Positions 9,132 through 18,005 of a stretch of 64,000 nt of DNA are shown in pieces. This DNA comes from Edaphobacter flagellatus (GTDB lineage: Bacteria; Acidobacteriota; Terriglobia; Terriglobales; Acidobacteriaceae). The notes beneath the pieces were generated by a model that was not told the origin of the DNA, did no database searches, and saw only the letters and a list, made by a program, of their open reading frames with translations. Positions within the stretch are counted from its first letter, which is position 1. Every line of letters starts with the position of its first letter. Location of the stretch: contig NZ_CP073697.1 in the NCBI RefSeq assembly GCF_025264665.1, positions 744,001-808,000 on the forward strand, written 5' to 3'. Both the position numbers and the translations under genes were made by a program.

Positions 9132-9178
9132 TATGGCGGAGGCGACGGGGCTCGAACCCGCGACCTCTGCCGTGACAG
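9132..9178. repeat. Left att site: displaced 3' end of tRNA-Asp
   Basis: 47 bp matching 57656-57702 with two mismatches; the inner 36 bp (9143-9178 versus 57667-57702) are identical. It covers the CCA, acceptor 3' strand, T-arm, variable loop and anticodon-stem 3' part of tRNA-Asp and stops in the anticodon loop, as expected for a tyrosine-recombinase crossover in a tRNA. The two mismatches lie in the acceptor 3' strand. This marks the left end of the ICE. Confidence 0.9.
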
Positions 9179-9842
9179 CTAAGCCGGATCGCGTAACTTA
9201 TTGAAACGAGGCGTAGCGGATGGCTCCTTGAGCGCCTTATTGGACCCTCGGCAACGGTTATTGGACCCTTAGCGGACCCACGACCTTTGCCCTCCAAACC
9301 TCTGCCTCAACTCCATATTTTGAGCTGAAACCTGAACGTACTTAGCGAAGAAACGGCGGCAATCCTCTTTCGCTGCAAGGCAAAGGACTCGGGTCCGATA
9401 GAGAATGGCGGGGTGGTAGGGTCACCACCCTTGAAGCAATGGGCTTTGTTCGCGGTCTTGGTGGTTGACTGCGGTGCCTACTTCGCTTTTTCGCTTCGCA
9501 GCGAACTCCTGCGCCTTCCCTCACTGCTGTGAACGGCGTTTCTCATTACCATTCAATGTCTCGCTGATGAAGACGCGCTCAATGAGTGCATTGGCCTGAA
9601 GTCACCAATTGAGAATGCGTTGAGGCGAATCGCTGGCGATAAGCCGACTTCTAGGTAGTTGTCGCACACCTCTGTTCCGCGGACACTTTCGTAGAGCTTA
9701 GCCGAGTCACATCCCATTCCGTTCTTGAAAACGATACCGGTCTCTCGATCACTTCGAATCGAGCCTCAGAATTTAGTCTCAGGCTATCCGCCTCCGTTTG
9801 AAAAATCTCAGACTGAGAGGCTTTCTTTAGCGAAGCGATGCA
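9179..9842. other. Left ICE terminus, non-coding
   Basis: 664 bp between the left att site and the PLD-nuclease stop. It holds the TTATTGGACCC repeats at 9237-9268; no gene is supported. Short frames here lack ribosome sites and resemble no protein I know. Confidence 0.6.
9237..9279 (+). repeat. Integrase arm-type repeats, left end
   Basis: TTATTGGACCC occurs at 9237-9247 and 9258-9268, 21 bp apart, followed by a partial copy (CGGACCC, 9273-9279). The same 11-mer occurs at 57595-57605 next to the integrase stop, with a variant TAATGGACCC at 57585-57594. Same-orientation copies near both ends of a tyrosine-recombinase element are expected for arm-type integrase or excisionase sites. Confidence 0.65.
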
Positions 9843-10982
9843 TTACATTTCTCGCGAAGCCCATTCACAGAAGACATCGAGCGCCCAGAAGTCGGGCTGT
9901 CCCCGCCGTGATAGAACGTCTCGCATAGTCGCTGCAAAGGATAGGTAGTGCGTCGCTCCCCAGTCCACCGAGAGGCCGTAAGAGCTAAGGGTCTTTTTCA
10001 CTCGGTGATTGAAGACCGGCCATCGGTTACGGTCCGACACGGTCAAAATTTTTGATATGAGGTTCGTCCCAAGACCGCGCACATGGTGCAAGCCATCGAC
10101 GGCGAGGATTTGTTCGAGTGTCTCCTCTTGGAGAGAGCCTGCGGTAAGGAGCTTGAGGGTTAGCCTTAACTTCGGGGTCTCAGCCGACATCGTTTTGTAG
10201 CTTTGTCGAATCCGGCCGAACTCCACAATACCGTAAAAGTACTCCCAATTCGCTTTGTTAAAGCCAAAGTTCGGCATGTCCAATGCCGTTCGAATTTCAC
10301 GGGCACCGTTGATTCGATCTTTAAGACTCTCCACACCCTCAGAGGTGGCTAGGTGCCGGTCCATGTCTTTGAGGAAGTCCGTGATGTTCCAAGGCGGGAG
10401 CGGGCGGGATCGCCGCTCACTCAGAGACTTGTTCAGCAGTAGGCGAAGGCGCGCTTCGGCCCTTTTCGCTTTTCGAAATCCCTGGTGGGCGGCTGCATGC
10501 ACGATTTCGTATTCTTCAATGATGTTGTGTGTCAGTGGCGATCGAGCGAGGCCGCTGATCCACAAAGTCAGCTCATTTATGTGGGCCTCTTCGTCTACGA
10601 GAACACCGCACTCGACGTTCGTCCCCAATCCACCGCCCGTTAGGTTCCCGGAGCCGACAATCGCGAATCGATCGCCGTGCGGACTCTCCACGAGAATAAC
10701 TTTTGGATGAAAGACGGGATCCGTTGGAGCAACTTCAACGCGAAAGCGATATGGTTCCTGCGCCTGAAGCTCTAGCCAATCGTACAAGAGGGACGGGTCG
10801 GTGATCGCAAAGTTCAAGCCAACGACGATGTTGATCTGCGCTGCGCCTCCCAATAGAGGCTCCTTGATGTTCTTCCAGCCACTGCGTTTTGCAAAGGCCA
10901 TCACCAGTGTGACGACGGAGGCATGGTGAAGCGAATCTAAGAGCTGAAAGTCTTTGCTAGCGCCAATGATCATGTTGGCCAT
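9843..10982 (-). CDS. PLD-family (HxK) nuclease-like protein with C-terminal helical domain
   Basis: 379 aa. The N-terminal half carries one phospholipase D-type motif: HPK at about residue 92 followed by GSGNLTGGG at about 110, as in single-motif PLD nucleases of the BfiI/Nuc type that dimerise to form an active site. The C-terminal half is helical, with HHVRGLGTNLISKIL resembling a helix-hairpin-helix DNA-binding element. GAGG with a 6-bp spacer supports ATG 10982; an alternative TTG at 11045 would overlap the RT stop. It lies 43 bp downstream of the reverse-transcriptase gene in the same direction, so the two are probably one operon. A DNA-cleaving effector partner of the RT is inference. 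Confidence 0.75.
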   Translation of the reverse strand: MANMIIGASKDFQLLDSLHHASVVTLVMAFAKRSGWKNIKEPLLGGAAQINIVVGLNFAITDPSLLYDWLELQAQEPYRFRVEVAPTDPVFHPKVILVESPHGDRFAIVGSGNLTGGGLGTNVECGVLVDEEAHINELTLWISGLARSPLTHNIIEEYEIVHAAAHQGFRKAKRAEARLRLLLNKSLSERRSRPLPPWNITDFLKDMDRHLATSEGVESLKDRINGAREIRTALDMPNFGFNKANWEYFYGIVEFGRIRQSYKTMSAETPKLRLTLKLLTAGSLQEETLEQILAVDGLHHVRGLGTNLISKILTVSDRNRWPVFNHRVKKTLSSYGLSVDWGATHYLSFAATMRDVLSRRGQPDFWALDVFCEWASREM

Positions 10983-11025
10983 CGACATCCTCGGTTTCGA
11001 AAGACTGGTCCGTTCGCCGTCAACC

Positions 11026-12228
11026 CTATATCGTGGGGATTCCAAGGATGCAAAGCTGCTTCGCTGTAACTGTTCGGCCGTCGTGAGTGAAGCCGTTCAC
11101 TCGCAAGAATGACGTCACACAGTTCGCGACATGCGTATTGATCCGAACAGCAGCTTCGGTCATCTCCGAGCCCTTGTATGCCTCTCTCCAACCACTCAGG
11201 ACCGCCGCAATCCTAACGACAATGGGCAACAGAGGCTTACCCTTCGGATGTTCAAAGGCTTTATCAACCTTGTCTAGCAATTTCTTGATGCTCGTCTGTG
11301 AAGGGAAATGCTGCCCCTTCCTCACGTCGTATCCCAGGAACGTAAATCCACCCTGGTACTGCACGATTCGGGTCTTCTGTGATCCCAAACTGTGCACCGT
11401 AAGCTTTAGCTCATTCTCTAGGTAGCCCTTGGCAATGATGTACGCGTGCTTTGCCCTGGCCTCGCTCTCACACATCACCACAAAGTCATCTGCGTAACGG
11501 ATCACCTTCAGCCCGCGTTTCTGCATTTCGAGATCGAACGTGCTCAGGTAAAAGTTAGCCAGCATAGGAGACAAGATGGCACCTTGGGGTATCCCTACAC
11601 CAGCCTTTGGAAAGCTCCCCTTGTGCTTTGCAACGATGTCGTCTCGGTTGCCAATCTCGTTAACGACCGCGGACATCAGCAGTTCTTTGATCGATGATCT
11701 TCCGATCACTTTGAAGAGCTTCGCGAACAGAAGGGCGTTATTTACCTCTCCAAAGAAGTTCGTGATGTCAGCCTCTAAAACCCAGGTGTAGCCCGCTGCT
11801 GCAGCCGCGTGTATGGCTGCGATCGCGTCATTCCTACTCAGTCCGCTCCGGTAGCCGAAACTGAAATCATGGTCAAGCTTCTTTAGCTCAGGTTCGATGA
11901 GCTGGGCGATAGCTTTTGCAACAACACGATCCCGAACGGCCGGTACCTGTATCGGCCTGATCTTATCAGTCCCAGGCTTCGGAATCGCCACACCACGAAG
12001 CTTCTGGAATTTGAAAGTTTTCGAGAGCAGTTCCGCCCGGATCTTTGAAAGTTCTGAGTTCAAGTTGCTACGGAAGCCGTCAATCGACACATTGTCGATA
12101 CCGAACGAAGAGGGGTTTTTCCCAATGCTGTCCCAGGCGTCACGCAAAAAGGAAAGCTCACACAGTTGTGTGAGCGCTCTCTTCCTCTTAGGCCGTCGTC
12201 CGAGTTCCACTACAGCTTTCTCAGCCAC
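11026..12228 (-). CDS. Group II-like reverse transcriptase without intron
   Basis: 400 aa RNA-directed DNA polymerase. Motifs in order: FGIDNVSIDGF (about 42-52), IPKPGTDKIRPI (82-93), FGYRSGLSRNDAI (124-136), catalytic Asp in LEADITNFF (151-159), IPQGAILSPMLANF (213-226), YADD (245-248), FLGYDV, then a maturase-like thumb (VLSGWREAY). It resembles group II intron RTs but has no endonuclease domain, and I see no intron RNA ending. The retron signature (NAxxH, VTG) is absent. Start is GTG with a weak ribosome site. It is followed by a PLD-type nuclease gene and preceded by a hairpin-rich leader. A domesticated defence RT is likely; its exact class needs a phylogeny. Confidence 0.88.
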   Translation of the reverse strand: MAEKAVVELGRRPKRKRALTQLCELSFLRDAWDSIGKNPSSFGIDNVSIDGFRSNLNSELSKIRAELLSKTFKFQKLRGVAIPKPGTDKIRPIQVPAVRDRVVAKAIAQLIEPELKKLDHDFSFGYRSGLSRNDAIAAIHAAAAAGYTWVLEADITNFFGEVNNALLFAKLFKVIGRSSIKELLMSAVVNEIGNRDDIVAKHKGSFPKAGVGIPQGAILSPMLANFYLSTFDLEMQKRGLKVIRYADDFVVMCESEARAKHAYIIAKGYLENELKLTVHSLGSQKTRIVQYQGGFTFLGYDVRKGQHFPSQTSIKKLLDKVDKAFEHPKGKPLLPIVVRIAAVLSGWREAYKGSEMTEAAVRINTHVANCVTSFLRVNGFTHDGRTVTAKQLCILGIPTI

Positions 12229-12249
12229 AGGACTACGCCGACCTCGTAC

Positions 12250-12420
12250 TTAGAGTCTTGCCCTGCGGGAACAAGGAGCGATGCATTGCTCAAAGCACCG
12301 AGGATCAGACTGCAGCGATGACGGAAACCCTGTACTCGAATCTTGCCTTGCTGTAGATCGCTCTACGGGGCAAGAACGGGTAGACCAACTGTGATGCCCT
12401 GATTCTAGGGCAATCACAAC
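12250..12420 (-). ncRNA. Hairpin-rich leader of the RT gene, candidate non-coding RNA
   Basis: Three hairpins are visible between the RT start and the upstream gene: 12257-12275 (CTTG-CCC/GGG-CAAG), 12342-12374 (CTTGCC...GGCAAG with inner GTAG/CTAC), and 12391-12417 (GTGATGCCCT paired with AGGGCAATCAC, one bulge). The first two share a GTACT-N5/6-TCTTGCC prefix. RT defence genes often carry a structured template RNA directly upstream, so a functional RNA is possible. Terminators or attenuators are the plain alternative. Confidence 0.35.
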
Positions 12421-12648
12421 CTCGCACTCAACTAATTTCTTCCATTTCGCCATTCTGCATTTAAGTACTGCTGCATTGGCCATATCGAACGCCGTCGACC
12501 TGCACGGTCCTCTCAGCGACTGCCTCAAACAGGACGTCCTTAGCCGGAGGTCGCTTTATGGAAAGTTCAGCAGCTACGCAAGTCAAAGAGTTCAGATTGA
12601 TGAGCGCCCTGATCGAGTTGCAAAACGAGCACGGGCGGATGCCGTCTT

Positions 12649-13068
12649 CTAGTCTTCGAATCGTTCCTCTATGCCTCGAAGGACCTGCCCTTCTTTGCGT
12701 AGTTCGAGCGACAAGATGTTCATATCCTTTTGAGGAGAGAAGGGCGAAGATTGGTCGTAGTATCGCCACTGGAACCGCACAGTGAAGCCTCCCTCTGTGA
12801 CTTGCCACGCTTGTCCCGGAGGCCGGCTCGGCGATACCTCCGTGAATCCAATTCGCACGGCCTCATTCGCAACAATCCAATGATTCTCGCTTTCGGCAGC
12901 GGGCTTCATCTTGTCGGCAAGGTTATCGAAGATGTGATGAAAGCGGGCGAGCGTGTCTGCATCGGACATGCTCAAAATTATAAGAGTGGGAGCGTCGCCG
13001 GCCGCGTAACACGTCTTATTTACCTCAGCAGGAACGACCGTTACCGATAGCCCGCGCTCACCTTGCAT
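12649..13068 (-). CDS. Hypothetical protein
   Basis: About 139 aa starting MQGERGLSV. Mixed alpha/beta composition (APTLIILSMSDADTLARFHHIFDNL, GGFTVRFQWRYYDQ, DMNILSLELRKEGQ) suggests a small folded protein, but no family is recognised. It lies upstream of the RT leader on the same strand, separated by about 230 bp from the first hairpin. It may belong to the RT unit or be an independent ICE gene. Confidence 0.45.
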   Translation of the reverse strand: MQGERGLSVTVVPAEVNKTCYAAGDAPTLIILSMSDADTLARFHHIFDNLADKMKPAAESENHWIVANEAVRIGFTEVSPSRPPGQAWQVTEGGFTVRFQWRYYDQSSPFSPQKDMNILSLELRKEGQVLRGIEERFED

Positions 13069-13504
13069 TTTCCGCAATAATCATCTCGCTGAGATTCTCC
13101 GCGAGCGCTTGAAGTTTGTGCACGACTCGATGCCGGAAGCGTCTTTGATGTTGAGTAATTGCACCGCTTTTCAGTAGTGATATAGGTTTCTTTCTCGATG
13201 AACGCCGTTCTCGGAAAGGGGTGCGGCTGGATTGGTGAGAAATCGCCGAATCACTCACCGAACCGGATCGGTACTGACAATTCGGCATATGAGAAGTGAT
13301 GCCACTGATTTGACCCCCGTGGGGCGACTGCATTACGAGTCAAGCGGCGAACTGAGCGGTGACCTGATTGCATCGTTGGTCGCGCAAAGTAGAGGAAGTA
13401 TTGCGCAAAGTAGCCCTCTCTCATTGAGTCAGACGCTCCACTAGCGCCTTCCGGCCAATCGTGGCGGCTTTGAACCGGTAGCAGAGGAACAGTTTCCACA
13501 GAGT
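13069..13504. other. Intergenic stretch
   Basis: 436 bp downstream of the HxlR gene. One 91-codon minus frame crosses it but has low-complexity, Arg/Ser-rich content and no ribosome site, so no gene is supported. Confidence 0.4.
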
Positions 13505-13894
13505 TCATTGCTTCTGTGACGAACTCCGGCGCTCCTTTGCCGCTACATTAGCTTCACGTTCAAGAAAACTTGCACCCCAGGCAGACAGTTGATCCAGGAG
13601 CGATCCGAGACTCACTCGAACATCTGGGTGGAGTTCATACTCGACATGCAAAATGAGGTCACTGAGATCTCGTCGAACAACGATGCCTCTCGCTTCGAGC
13701 TTGCGTAGGCTTTCTGCCAGCACCTTCTTCGACGCCCCCGGGATGAGACGCCCGAGTTGACCAATGCGTACTGGTCCCTGACGAAGTGCGAAGAGAATAT
13801 GCACTTGCCACTTGCCCCTCAACAGTGTGTCTATCGAGAACACCGCACACCGAATAAGAGCTGTTTGATTGGACCAATCGTCTTTTCCAGTCAT
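13505..13894 (-). CDS. HxlR family transcriptional regulator
   Basis: 129 aa. The winged helix (about residues 20-100) shows the HxlR pattern LLRGKWQVHILFALRQGPVRIGQLGRLIPGASKKVLAESLRKLEARGIVVRR followed by the YELHPDVR wing. HxlR proteins are small MarR-like dimers that respond to aldehydes, quinones or oxidants. It is the last gene of the minus-strand metabolic cargo run, about 100 bp after the aldehyde dehydrogenase, which it may control. The effector is unknown. Confidence 0.88.
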   Translation of the reverse strand: MTGKDDWSNQTALIRCAVFSIDTLLRGKWQVHILFALRQGPVRIGQLGRLIPGASKKVLAESLRKLEARGIVVRRDLSDLILHVEYELHPDVRVSLGSLLDQLSAWGASFLEREANVAAKERRSSSQKQ

Positions 13895-13991
13895 CCTCTC
13901 ATCTCGGAGCGGGTTATGAATTGAACTTTATGCCCCTCACCAGGCCGGAGGCCGCCGATGGTGCAACGGCAGCCTCCGTCTCAGACGGGGT

Positions 13992-15365
13992 TCATGATTT
14001 GCTAACGACTACGAGTTTCTGATTGACGAACTCCTTGATGCCCAAGCTGCCGAGTTCACGGCCGTAACCGGAGCGCTTCACGCCTCCAAAGGGGAGCTCG
14101 GGTAGCGATGTGGTCCACATGTTGATGAAGACCATGCCCGTGTCGATGCGCGAAGCCATTGCACGCGCCCGTGCGATATCACTCGAAAAAATAGAGCCTC
14201 CCAGACCAAACTTGGAATCATTTGCGAGCGCGACCACAGCGTCATCGTCATCAACGACAAAGAGTTGAGCGACGGGACCGAAGAACTCCTCATAAAACGC
14301 TGGATTCTCGGGCGTGAGTCCCGTCAGGATTGTTGGCTCGTAAAAGAAGCCCTTCCTGTCAGCACGTTTCCCGCCGATAAGAACCTTCGCTCCATGGCTG
14401 ATCGCATTCTCAACCTGGCGGCTGAGGCCTTCGACTGCATCTTGTGATGCTAGTGGACCGAGGAGGGTCGTGGGGTCCTTCGGGTCTCCCATCGGCGCAC
14501 TCTTCATCGCGTCGATGAAGGCGTTGGTGAATTGATCTGCAATCGAGCGCTGGACGATGAACCGCTTGGCACCACTGCAAATTTGACCCGCATTCCCAAG
14601 ACGCCCATAAACCGCACCTTGTACAGCCTTCTGCATATCCGCATCATCGAGGACGATAAAAGGATCGCTGCCGCCCAGTTCCATAGTCGATTTCTTCAGC
14701 ATCTCTGATGCGCGCGCTCCAACCTTGCTGCCCGCTCCTTCTGAGCCTGTGAGTGCCACACCTTGAATGCGATCGTCAGCGATCAGTTCCGAAACCTTTG
14801 CTGCGGAGATGTAGAGGTTTGTGACTGCGCCAACGGGAGCGCCTGCCTCCAACACTAAAGCTTCGAACAATGCGGCGCACTGGGGCACAATACCCGCGTG
14901 CTTATATAGGACCGGGTTGCCGACAGCGATAGCAGGCGCAACAACCCGGATAAGCTGATAGATGGGAAAGTTCCATGGCTCAACTGCGAGCAGGACGCCG
15001 ATCGGATGGAACTCGATCCATGACTCTCCGACGGCGCTTTTGATTGCTTGTGCCGCTAGCAGTTCAGCGGCGTGATCGGCATAATAGCGTGCAATGGAAG
15101 CGCACTGGTCCGCTTCCATCTGTCCCTGGAAAAGAGGCTTTCCCATCTCTTCGGCCATCGTGTGCGCAAGTTTGTCGCGATTTGCAGAGATAACCCCTGC
15201 GAGTCGGTCGAGCACAGCGAGCCGGGTGGCTCGATCTCCCTGAGACCAGTCTGATCGGAATAGAGCATCAGCCTTAGAGATAGCAGCCTCGACCTCCGCG
15301 TCGGTATGGTTCGGGAAGTCCCTAACAACTTCTTCTGTGAACGGATTAAGGCTTTGATAGGCCAT
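13992..15365 (-). CDS. gabD: NAD(P)-dependent succinate-semialdehyde dehydrogenase-like aldehyde dehydrogenase
   Basis: 457 aa, the usual length for the SSADH branch. Catalytic Glu in MELGGSDPFIVLDDADM and catalytic Cys in GQICSGAKRFIV are both present, as are the cofactor-site PWNFPIYQ and GSEGAGSKVGA segments. It oxidises an aldehyde (succinate semialdehyde in close relatives) to the acid in the cytosol. Start at 15365 is supported by GGAG 8 bp upstream; an ATG 24 bp further upstream is weaker. It is cargo in the ICE, between an SDR and an HxlR regulator, suggesting an aldehyde-handling pathway. True substrate is not fixed by sequence. Confidence 0.88.
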   Translation of the reverse strand: MAYQSLNPFTEEVVRDFPNHTDAEVEAAISKADALFRSDWSQGDRATRLAVLDRLAGVISANRDKLAHTMAEEMGKPLFQGQMEADQCASIARYYADHAAELLAAQAIKSAVGESWIEFHPIGVLLAVEPWNFPIYQLIRVVAPAIAVGNPVLYKHAGIVPQCAALFEALVLEAGAPVGAVTNLYISAAKVSELIADDRIQGVALTGSEGAGSKVGARASEMLKKSTMELGGSDPFIVLDDADMQKAVQGAVYGRLGNAGQICSGAKRFIVQRSIADQFTNAFIDAMKSAPMGDPKDPTTLLGPLASQDAVEGLSRQVENAISHGAKVLIGGKRADRKGFFYEPTILTGLTPENPAFYEEFFGPVAQLFVVDDDDAVVALANDSKFGLGGSIFSSDIARARAMASRIDTGMVFINMWTTSLPELPFGGVKRSGYGRELGSLGIKEFVNQKLVVVSKS

Positions 15366-15455
15366 TGAGAACTCCTTCAGACACGGCATCGCCCGTGTCT
15401 ATGCGGTTGAGGAATGATTAGGTGGCTGCCGAGGGATGGCCAACAGCCAGGATGA

Positions 15456-16229
15456 TCAGGCGCGATAACGCGCCGCTGGCTGCGAGTTGCTAAATCCCTG
15501 GGCTAGAACTCCACGCGCCTGCTCGAATGCGTCCCATGCCTCAACATCCGGTACGGGCGGAATTGTGACCAATTCCTTGCGATCGAATCCGACCAGCGCT
15601 GCATCGACAAGGTCATCGACTTCCATAACGTTCGGGATCTTGCTGATATCTCCGCCCGCGCGCTCATAGATTTCGGTGCGCGTCGCCGCTGGCAAGACCG
15701 CCTGGACATAAACACCTTTCGAAGAGACCTCCGCGGCTAGGCTCTGAGACATTGTCAGCACATAGGATTTCGTGGCTGCGTAAATTCCGGGAGCATACTC
15801 CGGCAAGAGACCAAGCACCGACCCAACGTTGATAATCGCGCCCTTCCCCCGCGCAATCATCCCACCGACGACGGCAGAGACCAGCAGCGTAGGGGCAACC
15901 ACATTCAGACGCAAAAGCCTTTCCATCTCTGCAGGATCAACGGTGGCGAAGCCGCCGAGCAGCCCGGCGCCGGCGTTGTTGACGAGTACCTCGATCGGCG
16001 GCTCGGAACGGAGACGCTTACTGACCACTTCGATCTGTGCGGGATCTACCAGATCGGCTGGAATGATCTCGACCTCTACTCCGTATGTACCGCGAAGTAC
16101 CGCAGCCAGGTCGTTCAGGCGATCGACTGCTCGGGCGACAAGGACAAGGTTGTAACCTCGCGCGGCAAAGCGCCGTGCGTACACTGCGCCGATTCCACTC
16201 GAAGCTCCCGTGATAAGTGCAATGCTCAT
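15456..16229 (-). CDS. Short-chain dehydrogenase/reductase, ICE copy
   Basis: 257 aa classical SDR: TGASSGIG near residue 8, NNAGAG about residue 83, Tyr-Lys catalytic pair in YAATK about residue 153. Start at 16229 is preceded by AGGAGA; the longer frame to 16271 adds a basic tail without a ribosome site. It closely resembles the chromosomal SDR at 5580-6374 (GAVYA after the glycine motif; ELVTIPPVPDVEAW versus ELITIPALPDVADW), so the ICE carries a paralogue of a host function. It lies 90 bp upstream of the aldehyde dehydrogenase in the same direction. Confidence 0.9.
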   Translation of the reverse strand: MSIALITGASSGIGAVYARRFAARGYNLVLVARAVDRLNDLAAVLRGTYGVEVEIIPADLVDPAQIEVVSKRLRSEPPIEVLVNNAGAGLLGGFATVDPAEMERLLRLNVVAPTLLVSAVVGGMIARGKGAIINVGSVLGLLPEYAPGIYAATKSYVLTMSQSLAAEVSSKGVYVQAVLPAATRTEIYERAGGDISKIPNVMEVDDLVDAALVGFDRKELVTIPPVPDVEAWDAFEQARGVLAQGFSNSQPAARYRA

Positions 16230-16307
16230 GAATGTTCTCCTGGTTCGGCGGCAAGCAGCCGCCGGCTGCATTTCGCAGTGGTCAAAGTAAAGCGCCGCGT
16301 CGCCGCT

Positions 16308-16607
16308 CTAGAGAGCAGGTGTCGTGAGATGGAGCATTACGTAGTGCTCCATGTGACCGGCGCCGTTTTGTACAAGGGGGTCTTGCGAGACGATCGACTC
16401 AATGTCCTCATCGTCAGCGAGCTGATAAAGGGACAAACCGAAGCCGCCGGTTGGGTCAATGACCGGACCATGGGCAACTATCTTTCCCTGGGCCACAAGG
16501 TTATTGAGAAAGACTCCGTGCTGCTTCATCCACAGACTCTCCTGAGCAGTCATCGTTGCGAGGAAATCAGTGCGTGGGGGGATATATTTGCAGAAGTAAT
16601 ACTTCAT
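16308..16607 (-). CDS. YciI-like protein
   Basis: 99 aa, the size of the YCII-related family (ferredoxin-like fold, small dimers). The segment LNNLVAQGKIVAHGPVIDPTGGFGLSLYQLADDEDIESIVSQDPLVQNGAG matches the family pattern, including the HGP motif whose His is proposed to be catalytic. GAGG precedes the start. It lies between an NTF2-like gene and an SDR gene on the same strand. The reaction is unknown for most of this family. Confidence 0.8.
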   Translation of the reverse strand: MKYYFCKYIPPRTDFLATMTAQESLWMKQHGVFLNNLVAQGKIVAHGPVIDPTGGFGLSLYQLADDEDIESIVSQDPLVQNGAGHMEHYVMLHLTTPAL

Positions 16608-16640
16608 TTAGATACCTCTTGAGGTGGCTCTTAGGCGTGT

Positions 16641-17093
16641 CTACTTTGTTGAAGTAGCGCTCACGCCCAAGCGGTTGGCTGCTTCGGCTGACAAGGTCAG
16701 AACAACGTCTGCCGGACGGATCAGGACCATCAGATTGGTGATCAGACCCTGCCCGTTGAGCTCAATCATGTCTACGCCGAAGAGCTTCGCATCACCGATG
16801 CGAGCAGTGAATTCGAGAACATAGCCTGCGTCGCTGCTGAACTGTCGGTGATATTCGAAATCCTCAAAGATGTCGAACACCGTGCGAAGCACCGTGACGA
16901 GGGTACTTTTCCCGACATAGGGATCAAAGGAGGCAGGGTTGTGATAGGCAACATCTTCCGCCAGCAATTTTCCGACTGCACTCCAGTCCCGCTGGACGAT
17001 CCCTCGCTTCCAAGCCTCCATGCTCTGTTGCAACAAGGGATCGGGCTGGTCTGTTTGGTGGCTGCTCGTTGCAGACGAGCTAATTGTGGTCAT
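16641..17093 (-). CDS. NTF2-like/SnoaL-like protein, ICE cargo
   Basis: 150 aa. MEAWKRGIVQRDWSAVGKLLAEDVAYHNPASFDPYVGKSTLVTVLRTVFDIFEDFEYHR followed by alternating strands is the NTF2-like/SnoaL pattern, with the HNP segment typical of the ligand pocket. GAGGAG lies just upstream. It sits between two SDR genes in a likely operon. Such proteins act as small isomerases, cyclases or ligand binders; which one cannot be told here. Confidence 0.8.
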   Translation of the reverse strand: MTTISSSATSSHQTDQPDPLLQQSMEAWKRGIVQRDWSAVGKLLAEDVAYHNPASFDPYVGKSTLVTVLRTVFDIFEDFEYHRQFSSDAGYVLEFTARIGDAKLFGVDMIELNGQGLITNLMVLIRPADVVLTLSAEAANRLGVSATSTK

Positions 17094-17198
17094 CGCATCT
17101 CCTCATGGAAGGCTCGTGCGGGAGCCAAACACCACGGTGAGGGCTTGTCTAAAATCGACAAGTCGGCTGCTTTGAGGGCTGATGCTTTGGCAAAGCCC

Positions 17199-18005
17199 TC
17201 AGGCTGCATTGGCCACGCTCTTGAGAATCGAATTCTCAAATACCTTGGGCGCATACTTTTGCAGGAACAGGAACACGCCAACCATCTTGCCGACCGGATT
17301 GCTGAATTGCGGGTCCTTGGCATCGATGAGCTCGGCAATCTTCTTCACGACGGCATCCGGGCTTTCCGCTTCATCGATACCCTTCTTGGTCGCGGCATCC
17401 GCCTTGCGGCGATACGCGTCGTATTCGCCAATCGATCCGGAGTTCGCCTTTACGGAGTTGGCACCAAGGTTGGTCTTGAACCACACGGGCTCTACCATGC
17501 TTACCTTGATATTCAACGGACTCAGTTCGAACCGTAGGGACTTGAAATAGCCCTCAACGGCATGTTTCGAAGCGGTGTAAAACGACAGATTGGGCGGCCC
17601 GATGAGGGCTACGATCGAACTTACCGTGATGATCTTGCCGAACCGCTGACGCCGGAAGTGCGGCAGAATCGCATTTGTGACCTTCACGGTGCCCCAGAAA
17701 TTCGTCTCGAACTGCTGCCGAGCAGCCTCCAACGGTGTTTCTTCGGCCAGGCCGGTCAGCATGTAACCGGCATTATTGACCAGAACATCCAACTTCTGGA
17801 CGCGTCGAAAGAGTTCGTTCGGGAAGGAGCGGATCGAAGCATCGTCATCAATGTCGAGACGAAGCAGCTCGAAAGGCACTTTTCCGGTAAATTTTTCTGG
17901 ATTCCGGCTGGTGCCGATAACGTTGTGGCCTTGCTTGTGAAGCATCGTTGCGAGCATCAAGCCGAAGCCTGACGAGGCACCCGTGATGAGAATTGTCTTT
18001 TTCAT
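17199..18005 (-). CDS. Short-chain dehydrogenase/reductase, first gene of cargo operon
   Basis: 268 aa SDR with TGASSGFG at the N-terminus, NNAGY about residue 91, and catalytic YTASK about residue 153 preceded by SSI. The C-terminal third (KKGIDEAESPDAVVKKIAELIDAKDPQF) is typical of the SDR branch acting on bulky carbonyls. GAGGG lies upstream. It heads the minus-strand cargo run and is divergent from the AraC regulator 215 bp away, which is the likely regulator of this operon. Confidence 0.9.
   Translation of the reverse strand: MKKTILITGASSGFGLMLATMLHKQGHNVIGTSRNPEKFTGKVPFELLRLDIDDDASIRSFPNELFRRVQKLDVLVNNAGYMLTGLAEETPLEAARQQFETNFWGTVKVTNAILPHFRRQRFGKIITVSSIVALIGPPNLSFYTASKHAVEGYFKSLRFELSPLNIKVSMVEPVWFKTNLGANSVKANSGSIGEYDAYRRKADAATKKGIDEAESPDAVVKKIAELIDAKDPQFSNPVGKMVGVFLFLQKYAPKVFENSILKSVANAA

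Noticed and set aside
9342..9524. 60-codon minus frame in the left ICE end
   Set aside because: Arg/Pro/Ser-rich with no ribosome site; typical chance frame in GC-rich DNA.
11026..12228. Retron RT
   Set aside because: Motifs are group II-like; NAxxH and VTG retron signatures are absent and no msr/msd fold was found.
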